Source: Gigaspora margarita (lineage: Eukaryota; Glomeromycota; Glomeromycetes; Diversisporales; Gigasporaceae). Taken from it: DNA of 64,000 nt. The translations under genes were made by a program, and so were the position numbers. Location: NCBI GenBank assembly GCA_009809945.1, contig WTPW01000404.1, forward strand, positions 79,305-143,304, written 5' to 3'. The notes under the pieces were generated by a model. That model worked only from the letters and a program-made list of their open reading frames with translations. It did not search any database and had not been told where the DNA came from. The stretch's first letter is position 1. Every line of letters starts with the position of its first letter. Of this stretch, positions 11,830-24,338 are shown in pieces.

Positions 11830-14800
11830 TTGTTGTTCTTGTACTCCAGCGCTGCCATGAGGCTTATGTCTAAAAAGATAATGAATAAATTAGATTTAAA
11901 GATCGACAAACTATCTACTACTGTTGTAGTAACCGCAAATGGAACCAGGGAAAGGGCTTTGGGCAAAATTAAGGATGTTAAATTAGCCATCTGTGACCCT
12001 TTAATCCCTACTCTATTTCAAGTTATTGAATTCTCTAAAGACTTGTTGCTATTAGGTATGGATTGGTTTGTAAGAGCTTGGGCCCGGTTACACTTTGCTG
12101 AAAAGGTGATGTACCTTACCTACAGGAATAAGACTGCTGAAGTGCTAATATTGACTAATAGTGGATCTCCGGTCAAGGTTGTCGAAGAACTATCTAAAAG
12201 TGAAGGAACATTTGATGAATTTGAGTATGAGGAAGAAGCCTTAAAAGAAGCAGAAAGATTTTATATGGAAGAAATTTCTGATGATGATATTTTCTGGAAC
12301 CCTTGGGAAAATTATCAAAGCCCCGCTATTTACCTTGCTGATACGGAGGAATTGCTAATTCAAGAATTCGACTTGAGGAATCAATCTTAAGAATGAATAT
12401 TGCAACAAAGCATAGACATCACCCACCTAAGTACTGAAGAGCAAAAGTCATCCTCCATTTATTAGACTGTGAGAAGGATCTTTTCGCTCATGATATGAAT
12501 GACCTTGGACAAACTAGTGCGGTCACACATGAAATAGATACCAGATCTGCTGCCCCCATAAAACAATCACCATATCGTGCTGCCCCCTTCGTGCATGAGT
12601 TCATTCAAAAGAAAATTGAAAAATTAAAGAACAAAGGTTTAATAAAAGACTCAAAAGGCCCTGGACCTCTCCAATAGTTGTAGTGCCAAAAAAAGATGGA
12701 AAATTAAGAATGTGTATGACTATCGTAAGCTGAATTCAGCTACAAAAAAGGATGCTTTCCACCTCTCAAGGATCGATAACTTACTCGAGGTATTTGGTCG
12801 TGCTGTGTGGTTTTCCTCCCTTGACCTTATGTCAGGCTAATGGCAAGTCTGTATGAAAGAAAGTGATCAAAAAAAGACTGCTTTTGTGGCAACGCTCGGT
12901 ATATATGAGTTTTTGGTAATGCTGTTTGGTCTCTGTAATGCACCCACAACGTTCCAGTGCCTAATGAATCAGGTGCTTGCTGACTTCTTGGAGAAATTTG
13001 TGGTGGTTTACCTTGATGACATCATTATTTATTCTACTACATTTAACGAACACGTGATGCACTTGATGACTGTTTTTAATAAATTAAAAAGTGTAAACTT
13101 AAAATTCAGTAATAAATGTGTTTTTTTTTAAGTCTCACTTGCAGTTCCTTAGTCACGTAGTAGGTCGTGATGGTATACGTCCCAACCAGACAAAAGTTGA
13201 AAAGGTACAAAATTTTCCTACTACCATGAATATATGACAACTTCACAGTTTTTTAGGATTAGTTTCCTATTACTAGAAGTTTATCCCTAAATTTGCCTTG
13301 GTTGCTTGACCCCTGCATTACTTATTACAAAAAAATGTAAAATTCGAGTGGAAAATTGAACAAAAAACTGCTTTTAAACAACTAAAAGGATATTATTGGA
13401 AGTGCTGATTCTCCAATACCCAAATTTTGATAAAACTTTTATCGTGCATATCGATGCTTCTGGATTTGGCCTAGGCGCAGTATTGGCGCAGAAGGATGAT
13501 CAAGGTAAAGAATATGCTGTAGTATATGCGAGTCATAGATTAACAAAGGCTAAAAAAATTATAGTACCACAGAACTTGAGTGCCTCGCAGTACTGTGGGC
13601 AATTGAATATTTTTAACATTATCTCAGATTAGACCCCTTCGTAGTCGTAACTGATCATGCAGCCCTTAAATGGCTGCAAACCTCTGCCTTAACTGGTCAT
13701 TGGGCCCAGTGGGTACTCCGTATACAACCATATAATTTTCAGATAGATCATTGCCGTGAAAAGAAATATAGTAATGCAGATACATTATCTAGATACCCTA
13801 AACTACTTAAAGACTCTAAAAATAAAGAAAAAGAAACTTAGATCAAAAAATATATATATATATATATATTATAATTCCCTAAATCTGGTCAAAATATAAA
13901 TCCAGTCCAGGTTATCGGTGTCCTGGCATACTACGTGTCTTTCATGAATAATTTATTTTATCGTTCCCACATTTTCTTTAACTAGCTTAAAGAAAGAAAA
14001 GTTATATAAAAGAAAAGTTAAAAAAAAAAAATCTCCTCACTCACACATTGATAGTTTTTTTATGGATCCCATACACTATGAATACTTACAGCAATACCTC
14101 GAGATAAAATATTTGCCAAATAGATTGGACGAAGAACAAAAGAAGAAGATAATTAAGAAGAGTGAATTTTACGAATCAAAGGGAAGTTTTTTATACAAAA
14201 AGGGCAAAAAGAAAAAGGAAAATTTAATACGCATTTTACAATGACACGAGGTTGACCCAGTCCTGTTCTTGGTTCATACCCACCCACTCGGAGGACATTT
14301 TGGGATGAAGGTAATGTTTAAGAAAATTTGTGACACCTATTTTTGGCCCAAATGTATCAAAGTATACATACGTACGTACAAACATGTGAAGCATGTCAAA
14401 AGAGAAACAGACCCCACATGCAGGGCCCCTTACATCCAATTCTGTCTTTGCCCCTTTTTACCGAATTGGGTTAGATTTGTTGAACCGCTCCCTCTTACAC
14501 CCTGACTGAACCGGTATATAATAGTAGCAACTGATTATATGACCCGTTGGCCAAAGGCACGTGCCATAGAGAAATCTAATGCGCAGACGGTTGCTGAATT
14601 CATATATAATGATATAATTTGCCACCACAGATGCCCGACCGAATTTTATCTGACTGTGGTACCTATTTCTGCAATGAGATGATTCGGCTGCTGTTGGAAA
14701 AATTAAAAATTAAACAAAATTTCTCAACCTCATACCACCTCCATACGAACGGCCTGGTAGAACGATTCAATAGAACGTTATGCGAAGCTCTAGGAAAATT

Positions 14801-15770
14801 GGTACAAACATAGATGACTGGGATTTAATAATTCCCCCCATCCTTTTTGCCTACCACACTGCCCGAAATTCCACCACAAAATGACCCCTTTTTTCTTGGT
14901 ATATAGCTGAGAAGCAAAATAACCAATTCACCCAAGCCAGACCGAAGAAGTGTTAAAAGGAGGAACCATTTTGCAAAGGACTTTCGAATTAGTCAACATA
15001 GTACCAGTGATAAAAAACAAAGCTGTAGAAAATGTGCACCAACAACAAATAAAAGATAAAACTTACCATGTCTAGTGATGCGAATGGCTAGCGCTGAGCC
15101 GTGAGCTAAACGGCTAAGCTGAGCCAATGATTGGCATGGCTATGGGTCTACTAATAAGGTATTGGCTCTAACAATGGCTTGGCTACGACCTTGAAGCCGA
15201 TCATCGGCTCAGCTATAGGGTAAGTATTGACTCCTATTAGCTAATAGTAGATAATCTAGTATCATGACTTAAATTATGTTCTTTTCATTAATATTATATT
15301 ATTGTTACATGCTTTCTTTTTTTTTATTCATTATATTTGAATTGATCTTTATCAGCTTGTATTACATATTTTCTTCTTCAATACTTTATTAATTCGCAAG
15401 AATATCAGCTTATAAATGGCTCGGCTTGAGGGTGATTAGCTTATAGATGGCTCAGCTCTGGATGTAGAGCCAAAAAATCAGCTCAGCTTAGTAAATGTTA
15501 GCTGTGAGCCGAGCTGAGCTGAGCCGTTCGCATTACTAACCATGACCAAAAACATCATCTTAGTACCAGCTTCGATATAGGAGAAAAGGTCCTTTTGGAA
15601 GATGCAAGTAAAAGGTACTTCCGCAGTCATAAATTAAAACCAAAATGTTGAGGCCCCTTTTACATTCATGAGAAAATGCCTAACAATGCTTACAAGTTAT
15701 GAACACTGGAAGGAAAGGTAATCTCTTCACCATTTAACTTGAATCTTCTTAAACGATACTTTGATCATTT
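11830..15770 (+). pseudogene. Pol region of the Ty3/Gypsy element
   Basis: Recognisable parts in order are as follows. A probable protease region lies around 11830-12390. Reverse transcriptase lies around 12490-13130, with the YLDD catalytic signature in VVVYLDDIIIYS. RNase H lies around 13396-13640 (IDASGFGLGAVLAQKD). Integrase runs from about 14060, with a zinc-binding HPLGGHFG segment, then VATDYMTRWPKA, the DCGTYFCNE segment and FNRTLCEALGKL. The C-terminal part continues beyond the insertion at 15073-15538. The whole region is broken and should be read as a fossil. Confidence 0.88.
15073..15538. mobile_element. Non-autonomous hAT element inside the Gypsy integrase
   Basis: Ends are TAGTGATGCGAATGGCT and the inverse of TAGTAATGCGAACGGCT, a typical hAT terminus. 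It is flanked by ACCATGTC (15065-15072) and ACCATGAC (15539-15546), an 8-bp target duplication with one mismatch. The subterminal regions are rich in repeated GAGCTGAGC/GGCTCGGCT phrases. It encodes no protein and needed a hAT transposase supplied elsewhere. Confidence 0.9.
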
Positions 15771-16043
15771 AAAGCAAAAGTTAAAAAAAATATATTTTTT
15801 TTATATATATAAGCAGTCGGTCGCAACAGTCGTATATGGGGTTGAGGAGTATATACCAAGAAAAAACCCTTTGTGAAAACATGGGTGCAATTTTCTTTAT
15901 TATTTTCTTGTTGTATTAGTTACAATAGAATCGGTCAATTTTTCTTTTAATTTTTTTATTTGCGTGTGTGTGTGTGTGTGTGTTAATGCAGAGGAAGAGT
16001 ATGTTATTTTTTACGAGTAATGAAAAACTGAAGTAGGGTGAAT

Positions 16044-16949
16044 TGATAGGAGCAGACCAGAAACACGTGTCGATCGAATCTTATATAAATCTGGAAGAGC
16101 CGCTAGTAGAAACGTGACCTTGCAGATCAAAGTCCTGTGATACACATGACTCACGTAATCCATTGACTGCCAATAAAAAAAACTTTCCTAAACCTGGTAC
16201 TGCGCAAAGTTCCCACAGTCCCATACCCAAGCCCATACCCAAGCCTTGATCTGGATAAAAGATTTTTTATTAATCAAGAAGGAATCAGTACAAAAAAAGA
16301 AGATCAAAGAAGAATCAGACCAAGATTGTAATGGTCCTGGATCAATTTAATAATAATAATGTGTCAATAGGACAATTAAAAGAAATGTGCTTTTTGTTTC
16401 TTGCATTAGTCTGTATGATAGAAAAATACTGAAAAAGGGAAAAATCATTTAAATCATGATCTTAAAATTTATTTAACTGCAAGCCCAATCGGGTATAGCA
16501 TGAGGCTGTATTATAATTTTCATGATAAAAATTAAAGGTGGTAAAATTAAATGCATACACCCATGATAGAAAATAGCCCAAATCGGTAATTAATTCAAAA
16601 GGTAGAAGAAAATAGCATGATATTCTTTTATTCTTTTCTTTCGAATTTCTTCTTTTTTTTGTTTCTTTAAGAATTTTTATAAATAGACTAGTGATTTTGT
16701 TTTTGTAAAAGGTGTGAGTCCACAACCGTAAAGCTCGAATATAATAAATAAAAACTCACTGATCCTCTGTGTCCAATAATTCTCTTTGTTTCCCTATAAC
16801 TCCCCTCCCGTAACAAGCCTGATAAGCCTTACCTTGCCAAATCGTACTGCCTCTCTTTATCAGACTTGTTACGAGTTTCTGGGTGTCTGAGTTTTTTTTT
16901 TGTGTGTGATTGTCCATTCGTTTATATCCCTTACCCATTATATTCAACA
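16044..16949 (+). repeat. 3' LTR of the Ty3/Gypsy element
   Basis: The partner of 9211-10121. Differences concentrate in the first 300 bases and are mainly C/T and G/A. The element ends at TATTCAACA and the target-site CTAT follows at 16950. Confidence 0.93.
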
Positions 16950-18635
16950 CTATAAAAATTTTGTGATAATCGCGAACTAAACATCAATTTCATGATCAGA
17001 TGATCAAATTGCACTAATCAAATAAATTTGTTTTGGAATAATTACGAATTTGTCCTACACTAAAAATCAATATTACGATCAAATAATTTCTAAACCAGTC
17101 ATAAACAATTATCTCTCTTGAATCTACTCGCAATCGCAGTTTGTAGATGGGTTGTAAATGGGTTTTGTTGAAATGAGTAGAAATGAGTAGAAATGAGTAG
17201 AAATAAGTAGAAATAGGTAGAAATGAGTGAAAGGTATTGAAACTAAAAATATTAGCTTTTAAATAAGATTTTATATCAGTCTATCTGTCTTTTATATATA
17301 TATATATTTAAAAACCTCTTTTTTAAAAATTTAGGCTATCGTGCTAAATATATGAATGCATAGAAGAACGAGAAACAAAAATTTTGAAATATTTATTATG
17401 AAACAAATATCTTTCAAAAGCACAGGTATAAAGTGAAATACTCTTTGTGAAAATATTTTAAAAATATTACGAAACCAATTTCAAAAATCATAGCATTCAA
17501 TATTCATTTTCTAAGAGACTTGTTATATGTTATTTAAATTAGACTTACTATGTTATTTTTAATAAATTTATTATATTTCTTATATAGAAGAATTATATAT
17601 TAAAAAGCTTAAAAATTATTCTTCGCTTGATAAATTTGTGTGTAATTTATATTACATATATTTACAGTATTAACGCCAAAATGTTTCTAACCCTAATGAT
17701 CACATCATGTGATATAATTGAATTGGAGCCAAATCAGAACATATGTATTCATTTTATATGTTCATTTCACTTTACCTCCCTCCCCCGCAATCTGAGAGTT
17801 CTGAAAAGTGATGTTAACTGAAGAATCAACTTCAAACGGCCTAAGGAGAAATTACATATAAGGCTTTAAAAATGAAAATAATTACATATAAGGACACAAG
17901 TGAAAATGGTTAAAACAAAAGCTCAAATTATGAAAATTTTATAATTAAAAGACCAAAATAATTGCATATAACAATAGTGGTACTTCAAACATTGCCACTA
18001 TATATATATATGTACTACTTTATACACTTCATTAAACTTGTCTAACCAAAATACAGTTCGTCTTGGTTAAGCATGATATTTATCAATAGTGAAGAATGCG
18101 AAGCATTTGTATTTATAGAAAAAATTAAATTACAAGATACTAAGAGAATAAATACAATACTGATTAAAAAGTAACATGTTTAGCCATAAAAATAAAATTA
18201 TATTTATATAACTAGCACATAATCATGTGACAGTTGCACCATCGAATGTTATCAAAAATTAGATATAGAAGTGGTATAACCAGTCATAACCAGTCATAAC
18301 CTTTACCACTTCTAAATATATAATGCTCTTTTATTTTGTATGTAAAAATTCATTTGCAATTTATTTAATTGCTATATCTGACCACCATGTTGTCACGTAA
18401 TAACGCTCATGAGCATTATTTAGAATGATGCCTTAATTTATATTAAAATTCAAAATTACACCCCTGTGCATCATTTCACGAAAAAAGAGTAAAAGCTTTA
18501 TAATATTCTAAAAGTTATATATTACAAAACCATAGTTTATATTCTTGGTATTAGCATGACTGCATCACGCAGCTACCTTATATTGTAAAGTCGATTTTTG
18601 CCTTTTTATTTACTTTTGTTCTATATCATAAAAAT
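16950..18635. other. AT-rich intergenic stretch
   Basis: Contains a 10-bp tandem repeat (AAATGAGTAG, about six copies, 17171-17229). It also has a small hairpin at 18261-18320 whose arms read TAGAAGTGGTATAACC and its inverse around a doubled CAGTCATAAC. A minor frame at 17627-17821 has no recognisable features. No gene is supported. Confidence 0.6.
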
Positions 18636-18754
18636 TACTGTATTTTCGCGAAATAACGCACTGGGGTGAAATTACAATTTTCGGCCTAAATTAAGCGTAA
18701 TTCAGGCCATTATTCTAAATAACACCCAGCGTGGTATTTCGCAAAAATACGGTA
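18636..18754. mobile_element. Short palindromic miniature element
   Basis: The left end TACTGTATTTTCGCGAAATA pairs with the inverse of the right end TACCGTATTTTTGCGAAATA, and pairing continues through CACTGGGGTG / CGCTGGGTGT. TA at both ends suggests a TA target site. Non-coding and almost wholly hairpin-forming. Confidence 0.75.
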
Positions 18755-20073
18755 TTTGGATTTTAGATGATCTTTAAAAGTTATGGATAGGAAAGTAATA
18801 ATGTAGGGAATAATTACTTTTCCCAATATTTATACAAATCTATGACAAATCATTATTACTTATTATGTTTTGCAATTGTAATCCGAAAAGTAAATTTTAC
18901 TCAATAATCCGATAGTCAGGTTGCATTTTTTTTTGCTATGTTACAATTTTTTTATTTATATTACTTACTATGCAAGAAAATTAAAAAAAATAATAGGAAA
19001 TAATGGAAAATAATAATTAATAATACATTTATAAACTTGTCCATCTCTGCTAAAGTAGTAGCAGATATAGATATTTTCAGGTTCAATTTAGTTTAGAACC
19101 AGTTTTCAAGCCATTCTCAAGGTGATTTGCCAGTGGTGCTCTACCATAATTATATTAACATAAAAATTTTTGTTGACTATTCGAATGAGCAAATAATAAC
19201 TTAATCAAAGTTTTCTCAGCTATCGTCTTCGATTTGATTAACTACGTATTGATCATAATGACACTCATTTAATAAATCAATCAAAATAAAAATTGAAATT
19301 GATACCTGAGCGATTCTTATTCTTATAATGTATTATCAATTTCATCAAAATTAATAAAACAAAAAACACATAAGGAAAAAGAAAGCTATCCAACACGTAA
19401 TGGATGCTGGTGACCTTTGAAAACAAACTAGTGAAACAACAAATTCGACTATTCATATTTCTCTACTTACTGATTTTACCAATTTTATATGGTAGGATGG
19501 ATTTCCAGTCGAGGAACAATTCATTAAATGTTGAAATAATAGTATGGAAGTGTAGGCAGAAAGTAGTTTTTTCAAGCTTTCTCATGTTTTTTATTTCCAT
19601 GAAAACTTTTAGTATAAGGGGTAAAATAGTATTTCATTGATGTTGATAATGAGGATTCCATTACAAAGTTATTTGAGTAATCGCTTTAAATGTTCTATTA
19701 ATTTCCAAACCAGGGATAAAAAAAAAAGATCTTTTGTAAAGTTGTAAACTGAAATGACAAACTCAACTTTTTTTTTAATACTAAAAACATTTTTGAGTCA
19801 CGTAATAAACTTCATAAAATTACGATATCCATTTATAATGATAAACACAAATAACCTGTTTAAAAAATATTTTCAATAAAGTAAAATTCATTCCCCAACC
19901 CATATGATACAAATGCTTAGAAATAATTTTTAACACTTGGTATTACTCTAAATTACTTTTCTGGTAAATTTTAGTTGTATTGACATTTATTGGCAATTGA
20001 TTTTTCTTGGTTTAACTTTTTTGAAAATTTTGGGTTTTACAAATTTCAACCTGTAGTCTATATTCTATTCTTT
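18755..20073. other. AT-rich intergenic stretch
   Basis: No repeat or protein signature was recognised. A 78-codon frame at 19404-19640 has a hydrophobic start but no family resemblance, no supporting exon structure and a base composition like the surrounding sequence, so it is not called. Confidence 0.5.
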
Positions 20074-20120
20074 TGTGCTTGCGCTTGCGATTGTGCTTGT
20101 GATTGTGCTTGCGCTTGCGT
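20074..20120. repeat. Hexamer-type microsatellite
   Basis: Alternating TGTGCT, TGCGCT, TGCGAT and TGTGAT units, about eight in all. Changes between units are mostly CG to TG. Confidence 0.75.
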
Positions 20121-20254
20121 AAGAGCAGTGCATGCGAAGCGCTGCGCAATCTCAAGCGCTCTCAAAATTTTTCACTTATTGAACATCGGTTGTATATATA
20201 GAATAAATTGCAAATGACGATTAAAAAGGAAGTCCAATTTTTTCGCATGAATAA

Positions 20255-20460
20255 AATAATGCATATCTTAATTATTAAATATAGGACAATTACCTAACCT
20301 CAATTGGTAAAAAAATATATAAAATAGTTGCAAATAAATAATGATTAAAAATGCATAAATAAATAGATTAATAAAAATATATGGATATTTAATTATCAAA
20401 TATAAAACATTTACCTTACCTTATTGGGTAAAAAATTAATTATTGTAGTTTAGTTCAAAA
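20255..20460. repeat. Two diverged copies of a roughly 125-bp unit
   Basis: The phrase TTAATTATTAAATATAGGAC followed by ATTACCTAACCTCAATTGGT is echoed about 125 bases later by TTAATTATCAAATATAAAAC and ATTTACCTTACCTTATTGGG. Non-coding. Confidence 0.55.
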
Positions 20461-20730
20461 AGCTCAATAATCAATAAAAATGCTATTCATTCATATGTAT
20501 GTACTATTTTTTTCACTTTATTAATATTTTAAAACATGCATACCTCTTGAACATTAACACTATGAAATTACTAAAAGTAGAGTTAAAATCTATTATCTGT
20601 TTATTTATTCATAGACATTTGTTGTTGTAAACTTTTTTTTATTATTTTTCTTTTGTGTAATTCTGCCCAAACATAGTTAGTGTATTTTGCCCTGAACAAT
20701 GTATTTTCTTTTTTAGTATATGACTAAGAA

Positions 20731-20850
20731 AGGTGGTGGTTTTGGACCCCAGATCTAAGTTCTGGGCCACGAACAATGGTTTGAAACCATAGATCCTGGT
20801 CTGTGACCATCAGAAGTAGTTCGAAGCTTAGGATAGTGGTCTTGAACTGT
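20731..20850. repeat. Degenerate minisatellite of about 22 bp
   Basis: Successive phrases of the type GGTTTGGACCCCAGATCT, GGTTTGAAACCATAGATCC and GGTCTGTGACCATCAGAAG give roughly five units. Non-coding. Confidence 0.55.
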
Positions 20851-21929
20851 TAAAGATTAAAAATGTATAATACAATACTTGAGTTAATAAAAAGGGCATA
20901 ATTCATTTTGCTCCAACAAAACTAAATAAATTACAATTTCATAGTTCTTATCTAACTCATCAATAAACAATAACCCCAATATAACCTTGAAAACCTTATT
21001 TATACCCAACATAGCATAAACACATACTATCCTACTTTACATCTGGAATTTCGGCCATGCCGATTCTGAATCAGTCACCTAGCCCAAAATTCAGATTAAG
21101 ATTGTCAACTTTGAACCTCGCAGTGCATACATAACTATTCTTAAGACCTACTCATTGTTATATGATATGTAAAACAATACTATCTAACTAATACACCTTC
21201 TTTCACGACTTTAACTCAGATTAATGTTAGTAAACCTGAGCTAATCAAATGTCAAATTGTTTAAAACTCAGATAAAGGTAACAATTTACGAGGGACAAAA
21301 GGTTAAAATGACATCATGCAGTGAGTTAGTTATGATTGCGAAAGTTAATAAAGAGCATGGTCAGATCAATAATGATCTTCAAGAAATGTATAGGATTTAT
21401 TGGATAAAGTTTCACACACAATAAGATTATCAGGTATAGGAAAACATACTTTAAAAAAATTAATATCATGAAACTGGCAGAATGTAAGAATAATAACAAT
21501 AACCAATCTCTAAGACATGATATAAAGGCTGATTGGATTGTTGATTGATCAGGAAGTCAGAATTAAATAAAGGCACCAAGATTTCCCTGTAATAATGATA
21601 GAGTTGCATTTGATAAATTACCCTATAATATTAATGCAAACTAGTAGAACTGGGCCTGGTGATATGTAGCATCTGTTTAAGAAAAATAATTATGATGACT
21701 GTGAAAAGTGGATGAACATAAGGATATCATATAGTCATAAAAAAAATCTTAAACAAATTCCAAAGGCATCTTGTGGTTCTCTTACACTTGACCCAAAGAA
21801 ATCACTTGACTAATAAGGCCACACCTCCAACTATATACATACAAGAATGGAATAGGTGATTTTACTGGAGCTCATCTTTCCAAGTGAGGAATAATGCATG
21901 CTTGAATTTTTTTTGGTTTTATATAATTT
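20851..21929. other. Intergenic stretch, possibly a decayed coding relic
   Basis: Around 21310-21720 composition is less AT-rich and short open segments occur in more than one frame on the plus strand, but I recognise no family. It may be a very old transposon fragment or simply non-coding. Confidence 0.3.
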
Positions 21930-22320
21930 TATTATTGTTGTTATTTTTATGAATTTTTATTTTGATATAGTTTTGTAACACAGTTGGGTGATTAAAGTTC
22001 CAATCGAGAGATTAAAGCTCCAATTGAGAGATTAAAGCTCCAATCAAGAGATTGAAGTTCCAAGAGAGGGATTGAAGCTCCCATTCGAATTAAAGATATA
22101 TTATAAGGGTGTAGTTTCAGTCCGTGAAAGGTGATTAAAACAATTGTTAATAATATTAGTATTACTGTAATAAACCAATATATTGGTTTATGTTAACAAA
22201 GAGAAACCCTATAACCTGTAATTATATGTGTTAATTTATCAATTTAAATAATTTACCTTAATCACTATTTACTCACGATCAAAGCTAAATTGGTTCAAAA
22301 CCCTATAAGCTCTGTAACAA
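21930..22320. repeat. Dispersed repeat, copy A, with 22-bp internal array
   Basis: Starts with a TTATTTTTATGAATTTT-like segment. It has four or five units of AGATTAAAGCTCCAATCGAG, then TAAGGGTGTAGTTTCAGT and GAGAAACCCTATAACCTGTA, and ends near CAAAACCCTATAAGCTCT. Copy B at 22545-23130 has the same parts in the same order. It may be a solo LTR or a non-autonomous element; no clean target duplication was found. Confidence 0.7.
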
Positions 22321-22349
22321 TGTTCAACTCTGAATTTTGATTATTCTAG

Positions 22350-22470
22350 AGCTGACTTCCTGAACATCTAGTGACCAATTATCTTACGAATTTTCAACCA
22401 AAATCACATGATTTTTTTACCATTCGATTTGTCTCATTGAATGTACTAAAATCATGTGTTTCTGGTCAGA
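22350..22470. repeat. Imperfect palindrome with a TGTCTCATTGA centre
   Basis: AAAATCACATGATTTT and its partner AAAATCATGTGTTTCTGG flank ACCATTCGATTTGTCTCATTG. It belongs with the palindromes at 36386-36550, 36580-36700 and 41820-41910, which share a centre like CAATTTGTCTCAATGAGAC. It separates the two copies of the dispersed repeat. Confidence 0.45.
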
Positions 22471-22544
22471 TGTTTCCAGTCAATCCATTCGGATATCCGG
22501 TGTCATTCTCAATTTTTTTGTTTCATTTTTTTTATCACTGTCGT

Positions 22545-23130
22545 TATTTTTGAATTTCTTATTTTGGTATAGCTTGTGACATGGTTGCTTCAATCGAGAA
22601 ATTGAAGTTTCAAGCGGGTGATTAAAACTCCAATCGAATGATTAAAGCTCCAATCGAGAGATTGAAGCTCCAAGTGGGTGATTAAACTCTAATCGAGAGA
22701 TTGAAGCTCCAATAGGGATTGGAGACGTTTAACCGTTTAAAAATTGCTCTATATTTCCGAGCAAAATTATATTGGTTGTGGGCCAGAATTATTTTAATGC
22801 CAGCCAAATTAAACGATTAAACGGTTAAACGATTAAACGATTAAGAAAATTTTCAGGCGGTTCCAATCCCTAAGCTCCAAGTTAGAGATTAAAAATCCCA
22901 AAGGAATTAAAGATATATAAGGGTATAGTTTCAGTTCGTGAAAAAAAGACGATTATTAGAACGATTGTAAATAATTGTGGATAGTATTTAGAATTATTGT
23001 AATAATCCGACATATAGATTTTTCTAATAAAGAGAAACCCTATAACCTGTAATTATGGGTGTTAATTTATTGCTTTTAACTATTTAACCTTAACCACTAT
23101 TTGTTCCAAAACCCTATAAGCTCTCCCATC
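22545..23130. repeat. Dispersed repeat, copy B, with 22-bp internal array
   Basis: Second copy of the repeat at 21930-22320 in the same orientation. It is longer because a hAT miniature element (22713-22872) sits within the 22-bp array. Parts correspond in order down to CAAAACCCTATAAGCTCT. Confidence 0.7.
22713..22872. mobile_element. hAT-type miniature element
   Basis: Ends TAGGGATTGGAGACG and the inverse of TAGGGATTGGAACCG. It is flanked by a perfect 8-bp duplication AGCTCCAA (22705-22712 and 22873-22880). The interior has AACGATTAAACGGTTAAACG phrases near both ends. Non-coding. Confidence 0.88.
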
Positions 23131-23741
23131 GATTGTAATACTTATCGGATAAATGGATGACGGATTGATTGAACTCCACCCTTAACAAATTACTTAAAGA
23201 CCAGAAAATGATTAAAAAAAACTAAAATATAAAGAACCTCTTCATACCCCTAATCATGATTCTTTTATTATTACTTAATATTACATCACGAAGTTCAAAA
23301 TTAATCGGAACCCAATCACTTAAAATTAAACCAAAATTCTAGCAAAAACTATTAGAACGAGATCAAAAGTCATTATTCCACTAAAACAAAAAAGAATTGC
23401 TACATAATAAAATTGAAATCAAAAAAATAAATTACCTACTAGCATTTTAGAATGACAACACTACAGCACTAAATCAACCAGAATATAAAAAAAATATAGA
23501 TAACCACATTCCCAGCTAATGGGCAGGCGCATGACTTGTTCGAAAATATACAATCAATTTAAGAATCATATATGTATAATGATTGCATATAACATATCCG
23601 AATTGCTATTAACACTAAAATTATGCAAAGCAAATCTTGATTCTTACTCTATAAGGATCATTCATTTGTCTAATGAGTCTTATTATAAACAAATGACGTG
23701 TGCATGCATTCAATTTCAATTTCTGTTAAGGTTATAAAAAT

Positions 23742-23794
<53 letters not shown>

Positions 23795-24179
23795 CCTATC
23801 TATGTGAATAGCATTTGTATATTATTATGTCTGCGTGTTTTAAATTTGGAAAACTTAGGAAATCAATCATTTATAATCTAAATTAAGGAAATGATTGATG
23901 ATGAAACTTTATTTATTATCACAAGATACTGCATTCAACGTCTATATATACCGTAGAAATTAGTTGCGGCTGCGTAGAAAGTATTTAGTCACTGATTTTT
24001 CGGCAGAAATAAAGCCGCACGCCGGAATCCAAAATATATGTCATGACTTAAACTAAGGGACAGATATTGTTAGATGTCCGAAGCAAAATCTTAAAATCAA
24101 CAAAAAAGGAATGGCTAATAGTATATATAATGACCTTATCTAAAAATAGGGCGGGCATAAACAGTCCTCGCTATGCTTT
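23131..24179. other. AT-rich intergenic stretch with a poly-T run
   Basis: A run of about 47 T lies at 23744-23790. On the minus strand it could be the poly-A tail of a retroposed sequence whose body would lie above 23790, but I see no matching target duplication. A 22-base segment at 23519-23540 recurs inverted at 35317-35338. No gene is supported. Confidence 0.5.
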
Positions 24180-24338
24180 GGACAATTATGCGGTTTGCAT
24201 AATTTTGTGAAATTTGCAGATTAAGAAAAAAGGAAATCACTGGATGATTTCTGGATGATTTCTGATTTCTTGATATCTGGGCATGAAATTATCATATCGA
24301 AGTAGTTTTAAGAATCATGCAAACCGCAATAATTGGTC
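24180..24338. mobile_element. Small inverted-repeat element
   Basis: The left end GGACAATTATGCGGTTTGCA pairs with the inverse of the right end GACCAATTATTGCGGTTTGC. The interior repeats CTGGATGATTT. Non-coding, target duplication unclear. Confidence 0.6.

Larger units (their letters stand above)
9211..16949 (+). mobile_element. Ty3/Gypsy LTR retrotransposon, broken
   Basis: A 7.7 kb element with direct terminal repeats at 9211-10121 and 16044-16949, each starting TG and ending CA. CTAT occurs on both outer sides, consistent with a 4-5 bp target duplication. A primer-binding-like TTTGGTAGTGAATGTGAGAT follows the left LTR, and a purine-rich GAAGTAGGGTG precedes the right one. The domain order Gag, protease, reverse transcriptase, RNase H, integrase is that of Ty3/Gypsy. 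The coding part is broken in many places (of the order of a dozen or more). By eye the LTRs differ at very roughly one base in twelve, mostly transitions, so the insertion is not recent. A hAT-type element sits inside it at 15073-15538. Confidence 0.93.

Noticed and set aside
21990-22710. A CRISPR-like array of 22-bp repeats
   Set aside because: Repeats are contiguous without unique spacers, occur twice in a dispersed repeat, and the sequence is from a eukaryote.
23744-23790. Poly-T run as the tail of a minus-strand LINE or SINE
   Set aside because: No reverse transcriptase, no tRNA-like head and no flanking direct repeat could be found; it may be a simple homopolymer.
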